Assembly (NCBI GenBank): GCA_027475525.1
Contig: JAMWFC010000126.1
Location: forward strand, 186,001-250,000
DNA from: Macrolepiota albuminosa
Taxonomy: Eukaryota; Basidiomycota; Agaricomycetes; Agaricales; Agaricaceae
Direction of reading: 5' to 3'
DNA length: 64,000 nt
Shown here: positions 23,290 to 35,070 of the stretch, in pieces
How the letters are laid out: each line of letters starts with the position of its first letter
How positions within the stretch are numbered: the first letter of the stretch is position 1
Notes under the pieces: generated by a model
Seen by the model: only the letters and a program-made list of their open reading frames with translations
What the model was told of the DNA's origin: nothing
The model's database searches: none
Translations under genes and position numbers: made by a program

Positions 23290-25540
23290 GAGTCTACATT
23301 TTAAATGCATGCTTGTACGTACAATCGGAACCACATTAACAGGAAGTCCATCGATTTTTACTCTTTGCGGAGGATTGTTGAGTAGTACAAATAACGTATC
23401 CAGCATAATCTGTCCGGCCAATCCAATGCAACTTTTCCAACCATACATGAAACCTTCCTGTCCATTGGTGATGCATAATTCTGTAGCCGCATTATTCTTG
23501 ATTATAACAGGCAAGCCTATACACAACGACAGCTTTCCCATGACTTGAACACTGCAAGATGACGGTGGTTGGTCCCACAACACACGCTGTATAGTTGGAG
23601 GAAATCTTGTGGTTTCTTTAGAGCGCGTGTAACTGGATGAATGGGTTTTTGTTTCATTGCCATCTCTGGAAGATGGACTATCTTCGCTGTAGAAATGCAC
23701 TAGTTCCTGACAGGTCTCGATTGCGAATTGAGTACTTCCTATAATGTTAATAGCATCTTTGTCCACATTTTGTGCGGTAATTATAGAAACGTTTCTGAAC
23801 TGTTTGTCGGATATAGACGGGCAACATTCTAAGAAATTTAATGTCTTCTTTGGTGCATGCTCTATACCTCATGTTTTCGAGTGCGGTGCGCAAAGCCGCA
23901 TCCTCCGCAGACCAAGTTTTCTGCCTCATGTTTTTACGCAATATGACAATGGTCGTTACCTGATGCCATACAGCCTTGCCTATGGCAGACTCCTGATCCT
24001 TCAACGTTTTGGTATTTAAACCTACAGTTCTACTATATAACGCCGATCCTTTGTGCCCAGCGACAGGGGGCAACTGAGCAAAATCACCTGCAAATACCAT
24101 GTTCATACCACCAAAAGGGATATCTAGTCTACCAGACAGCTGAGCCAGTCTTGTGGATATCTTATACAAGTCTCGACATGATAACATAGATACTTCGTCG
24201 AAAAACACGTAATCGACACCTAGTAGACGAGTTTTAATTTGAGCGAGTTGTTTCTTCGACACACCAACCATGTCGTTAATGCCGAACATCGAATGATATG
24301 TTGAACCACCTATAAGCAATGCAGCAGTGCCGGTAGGTGCAACCACAGCCAGACAATATGCCTCTCCTCTAGCTTCAAAATACTTGATGAGGGCTTGGAG
24401 CACCTGGGTTTTTTCGGTGCCCCCCATTCCTCCCATATACAATTTAAGTTGCTCAGGCATATACAATGTTGCGTGATTAGCCACAATGCGGAACACTCTT
24501 AGCTGTTCTTCGTTCAGCCCATAGTCTGAGGATATAATAGCAATAGTAGGTTCCCATTTATCATCCACATATATTTTCTGAAGATACTTCCGATCTACTA
24601 CGTCGACATGTCCCGGTAGTTCTGGTACGCTGCCTGGCAACTTACCACTGCACGCAGGTATGCTGGAATGTCGGCTCTTCAGCACCTCATCCTGCTTCGC
24701 TGTAACAACAGCTTTCCAGTAAGTCGAATTACGTTCCTCAATCATAGGTTCAACGGCGTCAATTTGAGGAAACACCTGGTCCACTATAGGATCTCTCCAC
24801 CCAAGATCTGCCATAGTTGCTGACATTTGCAGCATATCAGATCTATGTTTTAATTCTTTCTTGCCAAATACAGCGGATGTTTCTTCATCAACACCTGCGA
24901 TTACATCGTCCATATCCTCAAAGTTTTCAGTTTTGCCCCCCTGCATCATGTCAGATAGTTCGTCTCTGGTCAGCGTTGAATTAGTAAGACATACACCTCC
25001 GCTCTTCAGCTGAGAATAAAAGTCGTTGGCCGCATCCAAGCACTCATATTGTATGTTCATGTTCTTGAGCAATGTGAGTTGACGCTTATTGAAGGATGTA
25101 GATTCAAAAGCTGAATCCCACGTTTCTCCAGTATTTTTAAGGTCATGTCCTGTATGCCAAGGTTTGAAAAGCATTAACATGGTCGCACAATAGTACTCTC
25201 TATCCCCTTGATCCTTCCTAGGTAAATTTCTGCCTACTAAATTAGAGACACACCTACATAAGGAAGGATACACATAAGTACCATGAGTATCGGAAAGCGG
25301 ATGACGAGTTGAGAATTTAACAACCACTGACCCTTGCATATTTTTCGTTCCACCAATGGATATATCGTCATCATTGACCAATATATTACGTGTTCTGTTG
25401 GTCAATTTGACTCTCTTACATCTCGATGACCACTCGTACAAAGTCATTCGGTCCAACTCCGGCCCTCTGAAAATATAATCAAATATGGGTGATAGCCCTA
25501 TCACTCGTCCTCGTTTCTTAATTATTGCCAACTTATTGGG
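23240..25540 (-). pseudogene. Helitron Pif1-like helicase
   Basis: The long frame 25531-23747 holds the helicase. Walker A reads MGGMGGTEKTQVL, where the glycine before the catalytic lysine is glutamate (codon 24413-24415), so nucleotide binding is doubtful. Other motifs look normal: APTGTAA, FFDEVSML (Walker B), FAGDFAQLPPV and LRKNMRQ. Near 23.83 kb the reading moves to another frame (ISDKQFRNVSIITAQN), indicating a 1-bp indel. Motif V/VI follows in the C-terminal piece. The 5' end joins the Rep part through a TGA at 25595-25597 in an otherwise open reading (PA-F-V-stop-E-A-R-R-P). Confidence 0.82.
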
Positions 25541-25605
25541 AAACTTGTCACATAACTGGTCAGCAGCATAGTCCGCCCAAGGACGTCTGGCCTCTCAAAC
25601 AAAAG

Positions 25606-25759
25606 CAGGCCAATACAAATTCAAGAAATTATGGTCAGTATAATGATCAGGATTGCCTAATAGATACATGCAAATCATTGGCCAGGCCAATACAAATTCA
25701 AGAAATTATGGTCAGTATAATGATCAGGATTGCCTAATAGATACATGCAAATCATTGGC
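25606..25759 (+). repeat. 77-bp tandem duplication
   Basis: The second copy starts at 25683. It separates the Rep and helicase frames. Confidence 0.9.
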
Positions 25760-27365
25760 GATCCCATTTCCGTTTTAGCGCTAAGAACATTGGCTATCTT
25801 GGTCATTAGTGTGCGGGCTTTCTCTTGATGATTAAGTGGACCGTTTAGTATATCTGCATGTTTAGTGAATATCGAGGCAACTGCCTCAAACGCAGTACAT
25901 GTTTTGAGGGTGGGCTTCGTCACGTATTTAGTGACGTACAACAACACAGTCTTGATGGCCGTCCCAGAGCGGAGGCTCGTTACGTCGGTATTGCATCGAA
26001 ACAGGTAAGTGAGAGGACTTGTAAATGTATTGAGCCACGGTTCCGTCTTCCGCATGTTCAAAGCACCAGTCATCGGATCAACTTCTGTGTGAGCGTACAA
26101 AGGACGAGGGAATCTTGCTCTACATTTACCCCATGGGTTATCAAGACATCCTTTGTGTTCCTTGTTTTTTTTCTGTATGCCATTTTTGTCCTTAGTGGAA
26201 GTACATGTATGTATGTTTGATTGGTACAGCAGATCGTCCACCGTATGACAAAAGCAATCCCACCATCCTGCTGCATTATCACACGCTGCGCACAATGAGC
26301 ATTCTTCTTTGCAAGGAAGGGACGGCTGTTCCGGAAGCGACCTAGTAGGATCCGTATATCCCGAGGTAGCTTTATTTAACAATATCTGCTTTTCGACGTC
26401 TTCCAGTGTTCCAGTCAAGAAATCGCCTCCGTATATCCCGAGGTAGCTTTATTTAACAATATCTGCTTTTCGACGTCTTCCAGTGTTCCAGTCAAGAAAT
26501 CGCCTCAATGTACTGATTCTAGATATTCCACGATAGCCTTTTGAAACCCCGATGACGGGTCCATGATTTTTTCTCTTACTTCATCTGGAGTGAACCCTCC
26601 TCGAATCCACAGAAGCATGTGTAAATGTAGGGTAAGCCTACCTTGTTGTTCCACGGTACCGTAGTATGCCGAAGTATGACCATACAATCCTGGGGTATCT
26701 GAGTTGGCTCCTAACACGTGTATTATGAACGTGTTTATCATAAAATGAAAGAAACGTGCGCCGGCAACAGGATTATTGGATATAAGTCGGTAAGCATCGT
26801 CTGAAGTATAGGGGACAGACGGCGTGAAGGACATCTTGCTATCTGCGTAATAAAGACATATAGGATGTTTTACATTGGCAGGCGATAAGGTGATATACCA
26901 AGAAGGAGCACCTTTGCTTATGACCAGGGACCATATCTCATTCTGCATGTGTTTTTTGGAAACAGCACACCCTTTGACACCGCCAGAAATCACATCCAAG
27001 TCATCTATTACACGGAAACAACTTTTTTCATCCTTGGTAACCGGCTTAACTATATCTCCAGCTGCCATTCTTTGTGAAAGGTCATAAAACACTGTTGGAT
27101 TGACAGTTGTAAGACGGTCAGAAATGTCGTTAAAGTTTGCACGTTCTGTTGTTAGATAGCCTCCACTAGTAGCAGCCTTTACCTGTTCATGGCTGAAGGC
27201 AGCGAATGGGAATCCAGTATCTGTTTGAAAGTGTTTATCATGATATATAAGCAAATTGGCTTTATGCGTGCGCACTGATACGCCACACTTGTTACTGCCT
27301 ATGCCACCTAGACCATAGGGGAACAGCCAAGGAAACATTTGCGGATACAAATCCGGGTTGCCCAC
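25675..27365 (-). pseudogene. Helitron Rep (Helitron_like_N plus HUH nuclease)
   Basis: The frame 27365-26505 starts in the NPDLYPQMFPWLFPYG motif typical of Helitron_like_N and runs to the HUH motif LHLHMLLWI near 26620. The frame 26418-25675 contains the GKCRARFPRPLY motif and the Rep tyrosine region KTVLLYVTKYVTKP, with two Tyr separated by three residues. Rep nicks and rejoins single strands using these tyrosines. The two frames are really one: a 77-bp duplication at 26351 and a TGA at 26505-26507 (LESVH-stop-GDFLTG) split them. Several readable CxxC pairs (CSLCAACDNAA..C) lie between HUH and Tyr motifs, as usual in the family. Confidence 0.85.
26351..26504 (+). repeat. 77-bp tandem duplication
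   Basis: The second copy starts at 26428. It lies within the Rep coding region and shifts the frame. Confidence 0.9.
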
Positions 27366-27439
27366 TTGTTACTGCCTATGCCACCTAGACCATAGGGGAA
27401 CAGCCAAGGAAACATTTGCGGATACAAATCCGGGTTGCC
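27286..27439 (+). repeat. 77-bp tandem duplication
   Basis: The second copy starts at 27363. It lies within the Helitron_like_N coding region and shifts the frame. Confidence 0.9.
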
Positions 27440-28520
27440 GAATGTATTCTTGGGGTACGTAGAATGACCAATACGCAGAGCTTTTCCGTTAGACATCCAA
27501 TGCTGCATTGCAAGTCCTTTAAGTTTGTCTGTAGTCTTGGCTGATAAAGCATCCCCGGTGAGGCTGTGGACAACAAAGGGGCAGTCGCCCATGTGGACAC
27601 CAGAATCTTTATTATCTTCATGTACCGGCGGGTCTATTGTACCAGCCTCGTCAGCACTTTGGCAATGAACAACAGACACAGGAGGAACATCTTCAGGATA
27701 TCCCTCTAAATTGCTGTATGATATTTCCAAATCGCTATATGAAGAATGGTTAAGTTTAAGCCATTCTAATGCACGCTGAACATTCCTTCTGCTCACAAGC
27801 AGAGGTAGCCTCTGTAACTCCTTAGCAGATGGCTTGCAAGGACTAGAAAATAAAATAGTGATCACATCATCAAGGTCGGTTACAGGAGGTGGAAGTACTT
27901 GATATACCTTCTGAATAGACAATTCGAAAGCAATAAGATGCGCCTTCATCTTGCTCAGACTGGAGGCTGACACATGAGCGTAACACAAGGACTTTCTTAC
28001 TCTAGCAACTAATATCTGTTCGATCCAATTAAGGCGTTTTAACACGTCAGGTATAGGGCCAATCCAAAAACCATTGGCTAGCGCGTTTTTTGGAACCATC
28101 CCATTGAATAATTGCTGTCTGCATGGTCGACAAACGTGTTTACACGAGTGATCAATTACTGGTCCTCTCAGCTCCCTGATACAATCCGTATTGGACAATC
28201 GTTCTATTCTGGTGACTCCTGGAACGCAGAGTACGTCTAGATAACCTTTCACACTCTTGAGAGTATTCATATCGGCTACAGGATGTAGGAGACCACATAC
28301 CGCACAGCCTGCTTCCTCCATGTATCTATGTCCTGTACCAGAACAAAAATTTCCTACGACATCCATGGTTCGCGTTTTACTAAGAGGATGTGGCGGAAAT
28401 ACCACGCTTTCATCTGGATCTGGATATTCTTGTTCAAGAGGTACGGCGATGCCTTGTTCAATGCACGTTGATTTACAGGTATGTCTATGGGTACCGTGAT
28501 GACAAGGATATGATCAGCTC
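27362..28520 (-). CDS. Helitron N-terminal part (DUF6570-like)
   Basis: Open from the first stop upstream (about 28520) through 27362. It has zinc-type Cys pairs (CAVCG, HVCRPC) followed by VPKNALANGFWIGPIPD, the core of DUF6570, then the approach to Helitron_like_N (HSTYPKNTFGNPDLYPQ). A Cys/His cluster precedes it around 28.49 kb. The start is not certain. A Met at 28372 (RTMDVVG) and upstream in-frame codons without Met leave room for a spliced 5' exon. It is continuous with the Rep piece once the 27286 duplication is collapsed. Confidence 0.7.
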
Positions 28521-28649
28521 TGTTTACGTGTGCAATGGGCAATTGCCCGCCTTGCTGCGACATTGTGTTCTGAATGCATGCAAGTTGCGGTTGAAACATT
28601 GTGTACCGCGTAGAGCGGTTCAACAGTCTTTTCATTGGTTAAAAAGTGT

Positions 28650-29790
28650 CTAATCGCATTCAGTTAAGTGTGTATATGAAACATCGAAGTACAGGGTATA
28701 ACTGACCTGATATTATATGCATTTGCATATATAACAAGGGCGTATAAACCGCACGCGATGAGCAGATAGACTCTAGCCCATCGCTTGACAAAAAAAGTGG
28801 TGAAGCACATACCAATAATCATTGAAGCGTAGGAGGTTAGTATTTGTTACATAAGCATCAGTATAGACGACCCTTTGGTAAGACCCGTTATTAAGGGTTA
28901 CATAAGCATACGGATAGACGACCGGTAAATATTCAGCCCACACGGCATTTAAGGTTTACGATGTTACATAGTGTTATATACCTACACAAAAAGACTGATT
29001 ATGGAAATATCAACAGACATACGCCAGTGTACACTGCAAAACAATATATTTAACACCTATATAATACAATGATAAGGTTGAGTATATCAAATATACATAA
29101 TACCAACGCCGAGCCAACAATATAGCAACGAGGAGAGATAAGTCAGCAGGAAATTTAAAGGCACATGTACATTGTATTTAAGCTAGGATACATCCACCTA
29201 ATTACCGTATACTTAACTACCAGGCTTATGTAGTGAACATGCTTATCTATACATATAACAATAATAAATATATTAGTGCGACATTAAACGGGTAAGCTAC
29301 AACAGCTCATATGTCAGTTTACACTATTCAAGGGTTGAGGGGACAATTATATTACTTTGTAGGTGCAATGCAGCAACGTAATATTGGACAAGACAAATAC
29401 TTATATATTAATATATTATACACACATACATATTATATACTATGCCCTACAGCACAGTCGACAGGTCACAAGGGGCACATTACTTTTACGATAGCCGAGG
29501 CCTGCCGTTTCAGTATCCTGTGACAAAAGAGTGACGAACCTCAAATTGTCGCTGAGAAGGGACTCAATATTTTCTGCATATGCATATTTTTCTTCAGGTG
29601 AACCTCGTATATCTCACAATACAGAGTTCAGGATACATCACAACACATAATTCAGGAACAGCAAGATTTTACACGTGATAGGGCTATAATAGTTACTACA
29701 TCAGGAATATTACGGTTTCAGGGGTTGGAAGATGCAATTCTAGGACGGACTACAATAGTTAAATGAGTAAGCACATGATAATATGGATGT
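28650..29790. other. Intergenic, no supported gene
   Basis: AT-rich spacer between the Helitron and the JmjC-like gene. Only short frames occur. A possible last exon of the minus-strand gene to the right may lie at about 29440-29510 but has no support. The Helitron 5' end should be here. Confidence 0.4.
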
Positions 29791-29799
29791 GTTACTACA

Positions 29800-32700
29800 A
29801 TAAATATGTACCTTGGCAACAAGTGTGTTCCAAAGCAGTCGAAGACGGATGACCTCGTTTGCAGATATTTCGATTAGATACTGTAGTCAAACAACGATCA
29901 GCTGGCAAAACAGTTTCCTCTGTCGAGGGTTTGTGGCCCAAATGCCGATGCGAATACGGTTCATCTATAGCGTCATTAAGAGGCTCGAAGTCATCATCAA
30001 AATCGTCTCCATCGCTGTATACAAGGGTTTTGTAAACATCATCGTCCTTAGGATTGTTCCGATATAGGCGAGGTGATATGTGCGATAAAGAGTACCTGAG
30101 TTCAGATGCCGTTTCCTTATCACCATAAACCAAACCGTCAAGATAAGGACAATCTATTATATATAACTGAATAAACCAGTAATAAGAGAGTAATGACAAC
30201 CCTGTAGCGCACTGTATGCATCACAAGTAGACTTCTCTACAGTGTATGACGGGCCATTCCAATAAAACAATCGGTCAGAAGAACTGGCTGTCATGGTTTT
30301 GAAATAATCCCATGCAGGCCCGCTGCGTATACATTTGCAAACTGCCGTCCGAACCGAAGAGGTACCCAGCCCTTCAACCTCGCCTTGTATTCCCGACGCA
30401 CGAGCGGCTCTCTTAAGTAGAACAAGCATATGAGCATGACGAGCCAAAAACACAGAGTAAATGGTCTGGAACACGTACGAGCAGCTCTCTTAAGTAGAAC
30501 AAGCATATGAGCATGACGAGCCAAAAACACAGAGTAAATGGTCTGGAACACGTCGTAACCATTTAAAGAATCACCAGGCCTGCAAAAGATATGACAAAGG
30601 AAGTACCAGTACACGATTTTGCGGGCCCTCGAGCGGTTTTTAATAGACGACTCAAAGGCGCAAACATCTGTATTAAACGGGTAGTTCCAATTTATAAGAG
30701 CACTATGCAATTCAAAATAATTGCACATCGAGAAAATAGACAGTGCGCCTTCCCAGGTATCCCAATCCGGCACGTGCTGATACTCCTGGTCTACAAGAAA
30801 TTAAATATTTTAAGAAATAAGTAATTAAATTAAATTGACTAAAAATTAGAAAGCAACATTGTGATGCTTACCTAGGTTGCCCTCAAAAAGTTTCTTTGTA
30901 TACCGGTAGTAATGCACGAGCATCCGTGATCAGTGTTTGCAAGGGTTCAACTACCCACGAAATGATGATATATCCCAATAACGGAATCAGCGAGAGTGGT
31001 CGCAAGATAATAATGATCTCCAATACATATGGAAGGAACCGGTGTCACGACACAAAGTGGCACAATACTACAGGATCAGTCATATATTATATACAGCAAC
31101 ATAAGGGCACCACTCACAAAACATCACCAGGTTCCAATACAACCACTTCGGTATCCCACAAGTCAGTGTTCGCCTCATACATTACGTATTTCTCCGTAAA
31201 AATAGAGACGGTAGCAAAATCCTGAAAGACCCGGACTTGGTGCGCAATATACAGTAACTTGAAGCCCGTTTCCACCCGTAAGAAAGTACCATACCCGTTA
31301 GAACCAATGTGCCAGTAATGGTGGGCAGATCCGGTTGATGCTATTGCCCACCGCATGTCAGATATCGGATAATTGTCGGAGGAGTCGCAATACGAGTATT
31401 GCCCGTTTACTTGCGACCACGCGAACCAATCACCTGACACGGACAAGACGGGAAATGGATCTCGTACTGCAGGCATATCAAGAGCGCTCAGAGCCCGCGG
31501 TTCCGCAGACGAAACAGCAGCAAACACGTCAATTGGGGAACCTCTATGCGTACGTTGAGTATCTAGCGATGTGAAATCTATTATATGTAAGTATATGTAA
31601 TGAAATGCAGGAACACACAAACAGGCGTACCATGAATAGTGGTAACACTGTATATGTTGCAGACGGATGCCAGTGTTGCACTGGTAAATCCGTTGTCTAC
31701 ATGGTCGACGCCTTTGAAATATGGCAGCATGGTCGGTCAGATATTTAGATATGCTGGTATTAGTGGGGTCCGTCAATTCATCCATAGAAGCAATCTTGAC
31801 AAACGTCAGTCTAGTCGACCCCCTAACGACCGAGTTGTGAAGCGAGTAAAACCATTGTAAATCCTCTTTTAACTGTAGGGTGTCCAGCAGCAGTTATGGA
31901 AACAGATTACAGTACTTACGTGGAACTTGGGAGTAAACCAATATGCACGGTTCGTACCATGAATTTCATACTCAACAGGACGTTCACCAGTCACAAATAC
32001 AACGTCGTCGGATACATCGACATCAGACTCGTCGAACTCCAAGTCCTGAAGTCATACGTCATACAGTGAAATAACATAGTAATCACATTCAACAGGTTAC
32101 GTACAGTAACATCAAGAGTCAAATCAATGAGGACACGAGGAACGCGTTTGGTAGGCCGTGTCCTGTCAATACCGTCACCATGCGTACCTTTGACGGTTTT
32201 GGCAGTCTTGCACCCTCGTCTTTTCCTTTTGGGAGAAGGAATAGACAGCCAATTACTTGGTTTATCAGATTTTTGCAACCGCTTTTCCAATACGTTACTT
32301 TTGGGAACCGAAACCGCAGTTTCTTCATCCGATGGAGGATTAAGATTGTCGGAGGATGACGGATTGACGTCAGGGATATCGAGTACGATTTGCTCATCAT
32401 TGATATCGTCACCTCTACCAAGCAAATATCTTCTATCAATACAGACATCGGTGGGCCCATCAGAAGGAGAATTATCCTGATCGTTTAAAGAATACGGAGG
32501 AGGAGACACGAAAGACGGACGTCTGTCTGCCGCATCACGCCCACCAGGTTGTCCAGTTTTGTTTGTCGACTTGCTCAGATTTTTACTGCCAGCATGGACA
32601 TCGTCGTTGAACGGATCGTCAGTAGTATCTCGTAAAGGTGACATACGTGTCCTACGAGTATCGCAAGAATCGTCATCATCGATAGGTTGACGATACGGAT

Positions 32701-34453
32701 CGCTACCAGCAGATTGAGAAGGATACACATTTTTATCACGAAGACCGTCGTTGTCGAACTCGTTATCATTCGTAATTCCAGATGAACGGGAAGAGAAGGA
32801 TACACATTTTTATCACGAAGACCGTCGTTGTCGAACTCGTTATCATTCGTAATTCCAGATGAACGGGAATCGTTGAGCACAGTGATGTTGGTACCGTAGG
32901 CGCTTCCGGATGGTGAGGGCAGGGGTAAAGAATTGTCAGGAAAAGGCAAAACATCGGAATATACCACCATATCGAGCGCATCAATTACATCGGTTTGCGA
33001 AGATAGGATAGCAGGGACGCTCGAAGACCTGTTCACGAGGTTCAGCCAATGAGGCGCGGCATCCCTCACAACCCCCTCCAGATGTTGAAACGCGGATCTG
33101 AGTTCCTGTAGGAGGTTCCCCCCCAGAGCTGCAGAAAACAACACCTTCCACAACGCCCGATCCGCTTCCACTACAGCAGTAGGTCGTTCTAGCCCTCCTA
33201 TGTGATTCCATAACTAACACATTAACAATACATTTAACTATCAATATGGCACGTGAAAGAACAATCACACCTTAAACACTGTATCCTTCATGCCAACTTC
33301 ATTATACTCGTGAGGATTGAGTAACATGAGAGGCGATATGGCCAACGCAATATACAAAGAATTATGAAGAACAGTTGTGTGACCTTGAGGAGCTGAACCG
33401 TGAACTTGGCGAATATGCGCGAGCCCAGATTGGTCATTCTCTGATCTGCGGTATCAAGCTCTAAAACGTAAATAACAACTAAACCGAATGGTATCGTACC
33501 CGGAAACTATCATACTCTCGATGGACTCGATGTCCGTAGGCAGAAATAAATTTCCCTTATACGAGCACCAATATTTTCAGCATTAACAATACACGTACAA
33601 TATAAATATCGACGTACCTTAAGAAGACATCCCAAATGCAGGGCTGCAGAGGTCAAGTTGATGAGTGTAGTGACAACATTTTTTTTGCCAACGTGCCGAG
33701 CGAGACTTGAGTACAAACAAATCAAGGGTCCGCGTTGATGAGTGTAGTGACAACATTTTTTTTGCCAACGTGCCGAGCGAGACTTGAGTACAAACAAATC
33801 AAGGGTCCGCCTTCTGACGAATAATACATGGAAGAGTCAAATTGTTTATCTCTACAAGCCTTGGATTGAAGTGCACGTATATGAGAGTTTAGGGCATTCT
33901 GGGATCTCTCCAGTAGAGCAGGAATATTATTAAGGCTTCCCATAGGCTAGGTAATACATAAAATATCGTACTTGGCCAATCGATAAAAGGCAATAGAAAC
34001 AATGACACGTACTGCTTTGTAGTTGTCAACTACGGGACCAGATGAAGAGGGTCTCCGAATAGCCCCCCCATTCATCATCTCAAATACGTCCACAACATGA
34101 TAGGCCATGAGAATCCAAAATCGAGCATCCGTCAGGTTCTTTTCAGCTATTGTGGGCACATCATCTCCCACCATAAGAGCGCAAAACAGAGAATACTGAT
34201 CATCCTTGCAGGCAGGAGAAAATGTAGCTTCCTCTGTAATTATACAGCTAACAAGTTGCTACAAACACGATATCAGCATGTAATTATAGGATCATCAACA
34301 ATAAACGAGTCGACAACGTTCACTCACGTGGATTGCCGTGTCTCGTCCATAGCAGGTAGCAAGATCTCCATCCGATAGCAGCGCATCAGTGAACCAGGAA
34401 CAGGATGCGAAAGCCTCGTTTGATAAGCGAGGATGAGGGAAAGTCACAGACAT
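29800..34453 (-). CDS. Multi-exon JmjC-like (cupin fold) protein
   Basis: Exon 1 starts at ATG 34453-34451 (MSVTFPHPRLSNEAF) and ends at 34328 with GTGAGT. Exon 2 is 34258-34013 and exon 3 33946-33618. A long exon around 33.2-32.1 kb is acidic and Ser/Pro-rich and ends with a nuclear-localisation-like PKRKRRGCK. The JmjC-like part is at 31.86-30.95 kb: SVSGDWFAWSQVNGQ, FATVSIFTEKYVM, VVVLEPGDVL, then after an intron VTPVPSICIGDHYYLAT. The last pairing resembles the E-P-G-D-x-L / T-P-x-x-S-I-C-x-G-x-H arrangement of large mushroom JmjC families. The metal-binding H-x-D is not obvious, so demethylase activity is not claimed. Exons at 30.77-30.2 and 30.18-29.8 kb follow, the second very acidic. 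Three 77-bp duplications (30407, 32716, 33657) disturb it. Confidence 0.6.
30407..30560 (+). repeat. 77-bp tandem duplication
   Basis: The second copy starts at 30484. It lies within an exon of the JmjC-like gene. Confidence 0.9.
32716..32869 (+). repeat. 77-bp tandem duplication
   Basis: The second copy starts at 32793. It splits the long acidic exon of the JmjC-like gene into two overlapping frames. Confidence 0.9.
33657..33810 (+). repeat. 77-bp tandem duplication
   Basis: The second copy starts at 33734. It lies within exon 3 of the JmjC-like gene. Confidence 0.9.
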
Positions 34454-35070
34454 ATAACGAAAATATCAGAAAGTACGTGTGTGTGTGGAGAGGGCAGGAG
34501 GGAGTACAAGATGGAGGTTTGGAGGTGTTAACTCGCCACCTATATATATATGTATAAAATAAAAATCATAATTTTCAGTAAATAAAAATATATATGTAAT
34601 AGCGGCCCATATTTAGTTTGACATCGGAGTAACTAGGTACAAATTCGAATAACAAAGATTAGTCATACAAACCAGACGACACAACCTTTAGCAAGTAAAA
34701 TCATCAAACAGTAAGTACGCACTATAATATCAACAAATATGAAGGTCATACCGATTTAGTTTTATATGTCCATAACACCATCAAACAGTAAGTACGCACT
34801 ATAATATCAACAAATATGAAGGTCATACCGATTTAGTTTTATATGTCCATAACACTCTTACATGAGTCTGCCGGCAAATTGAAAACAATATCAATTCGGT
34901 ACATCACACCATATTTTGTAGTCAAACACAGTGATGTACACAGAAATAGTACGATGTAGTCCAGCAAAGCAAAAAAATCAAGATATCAGAACATGGCAAA
35001 CAACAAAATCAAGCTTGTACTGACAGGCACGGAAAAATAAAGGAACTATACGCGGTCCACACAACAGCAA
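34454..35070. other. Intergenic, no gene
   Basis: Upstream region of the JmjC-like gene. It contains a short GT run (about 34475), a TATATATATATG run (about 34540) and the 77-bp duplication at 34702. Confidence 0.5.
34702..34855 (+). repeat. 77-bp tandem duplication
   Basis: The second copy starts at 34779. It lies in intergenic DNA. Confidence 0.9.

Larger units (their letters stand above)
21756..28520 (-). mobile_element. Helitron, nearly full coding region (copy A)
   Basis: One protein-coding unit reads through, in order: DUF6570-like region, Helitron_like_N, HUH-type Rep, Pif1-like helicase and a C-terminal cysteine-protease-like domain. It is broken artificially by four 77-bp duplications (27286, 26351, 25606, 23136). 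True lesions are TGA codons at 26505-26507 and 25595-25597, a frameshift near 23.83 kb, a 1-bp deletion near 22.20 kb compared with copy B at 63.63 kb, and a Gly-to-Glu change in Walker A. Helitrons move by rolling-circle replication using the Rep tyrosines and the helicase. Terminal TC and hairpin/CTRR ends were not located. Confidence 0.85.
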
